From the NCBI GenBank assembly GCA_002255025.1, contig NJEJ01000019.1, positions 1 through 11,671 on the forward strand: a DNA stretch of 11,671 bases, written 5' to 3'. Of this stretch, positions 11,361-11,671 are shown piece after piece; within the stretch, counting starts at the first letter, position 1, and each line of letters starts with the position of its first letter. The stretch is from Candidatus Bathyarchaeota archaeon ex4484_135. GTDB lineage: Archaea; Thermoproteota; Bathyarchaeia; EX4484-135. The notes beneath the pieces were generated by a model that did not search any database, had not been told where the DNA came from, and saw nothing but the letters and a program-made list of their open reading frames with translations. The translations under genes were made by a program, and so were the position numbers.

Positions 11361-11671
11361 ATGGAAGCTTTAGAAGCTGCACTGCTCATCATCCAGGGTT
11401 TCCTGACCATTTACTTCACCTTACTCACGACCAGGGCTGTCGTCCTGCTGTTCTTCGCCATGAGATACGAGAAGAAGTTAAGGTCCCTCGGCAAGAACGA
11501 GGAAATCCTTGCCCGGAAGCCCTTCGTCACCATAATGATACCGTGTTATAACGAGAAGGACATAGTAGAGAGGACCATAGAATCGTGCTTATCCGTGGAT
11601 TACGACAACTTCGAGATACTGGTCGTGGATGACTCCACGGACGAGACGGTCGAGATATTGAAGAAGTGGTC
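11361..11671 (+). CDS. Family 2 glycosyltransferase, membrane-anchored (partial)
   Basis: The first 103 codons of a gene running off the window. One hydrophobic segment at about 7-35 (ALLIIQGFLTIYFTLLTTRA and following) is a probable membrane anchor. It leads into a GT-A fold: VTIMIPCYNEKDIVERTIES (56-75), where IPCYNE is the nucleotide-sugar-binding strand-loop of GT2 enzymes. ILVVDDSTDETVEIL (86-100) follows, where the paired Asp residues bind the sugar nucleotide. The DxD and QxxRW regions would lie beyond the window. This arrangement suits processive or polyprenol-linked sugar transfer at the cytoplasmic face, as in cellulose- or hyaluronan-synthase-like enzymes, but the substrate cannot be told. 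The ATG at 11361 is supported by GGAGG and by a TATA box upstream. Confidence 0.88.
   Translation, partial: MEALEAALLIIQGFLTIYFTLLTTRAVVLLFFAMRYEKKLRSLGKNEEILARKPFVTIMIPCYNEKDIVERTIESCLSVDYDNFEILVVDDSTDETVEILKKW

Noticed and set aside
11204..11410. Minus-strand 68-codon frame across the trm5/glycosyltransferase gap
   Set aside because: It overlaps the promoter and start of the glycosyltransferase, lacks a ribosome binding site and resembles no known protein.
1..11671. CRISPR arrays, insertion sequences, rRNA or tRNA genes, integrase or attachment sites
   Set aside because: No regularly spaced repeats, transposase or integrase motifs, or complete tRNA/rRNA sequences were seen on either strand.

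Overview
The window comes from an archaeon, probably a thermophile. The evidence is an archaeal gene set (Rpb4-like RpoF, ribosomal protein L21e, archaeal SRP54, Pus10, Trm5, FAU-1, DUF655, DUF371), TBP-type TATA boxes, frequent GTG and TTG starts behind GGAGG-like ribosome binding sites, and many AGG (Arg) and ATA (Ile) codons. The gene order srp54-pus10-rpl21e-rpoF-DUF655-ksgA is a conserved archaeal informational block. I cannot name the phylum from this window; a TACK-like lineage is a guess.

Layout. 2-1165 (+): a DUF362/ferredoxin protein. 1199-1906 (+): a VapBC-type toxin-antitoxin pair whose PIN toxin is frameshifted. 1907-1987: an intergenic stretch holding a candidate box C/D sRNA on the minus strand. 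1988-8760 (-): one dense block, transcribed right to left: srp54, pus10, rpl21e, rpoF, DUF655, ksgA, a 40-base gap, the FAU-1 ribonuclease gene, then ogt, with a 4-base overlap at the end. 8761-8917: an intergenic stretch with a well-formed candidate box C/D sRNA and a two-part hairpin. 8918-9658 (-): protein-L-isoaspartate methyltransferase split by a 48-base, 79% GC, in-frame insert carrying a stop codon. 9697-10152 (+): DUF371. 10115-11191 (-): trm5. 11361 to the end (+): the start of a membrane-anchored family 2 glycosyltransferase.

Most genes serve RNA maturation and translation: KsgA (16S dimethylation), FAU-1 (rRNA processing), Pus10 and Trm5 (tRNA modification), L21e (ribosome), SRP54 (targeting) and RpoF (transcription). 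Two candidate 2'-O-methylation guide RNAs fit this theme. One is complementary to a conserved archaeal 16S segment, near E. coli position 827. The other resembles a double guide to 23S near E. coli 424-450. Two damage-repair enzymes, Ogt (DNA alkylation) and PCMT (isoaspartate), are also present.

The observations most worth checking are the 8801-8856 guide RNA, the clean 48-base insert in the PCMT gene (intron, bypass element or inactivating insertion), the 1913-1963 guide RNA, and an altered catalytic motif in KsgA.
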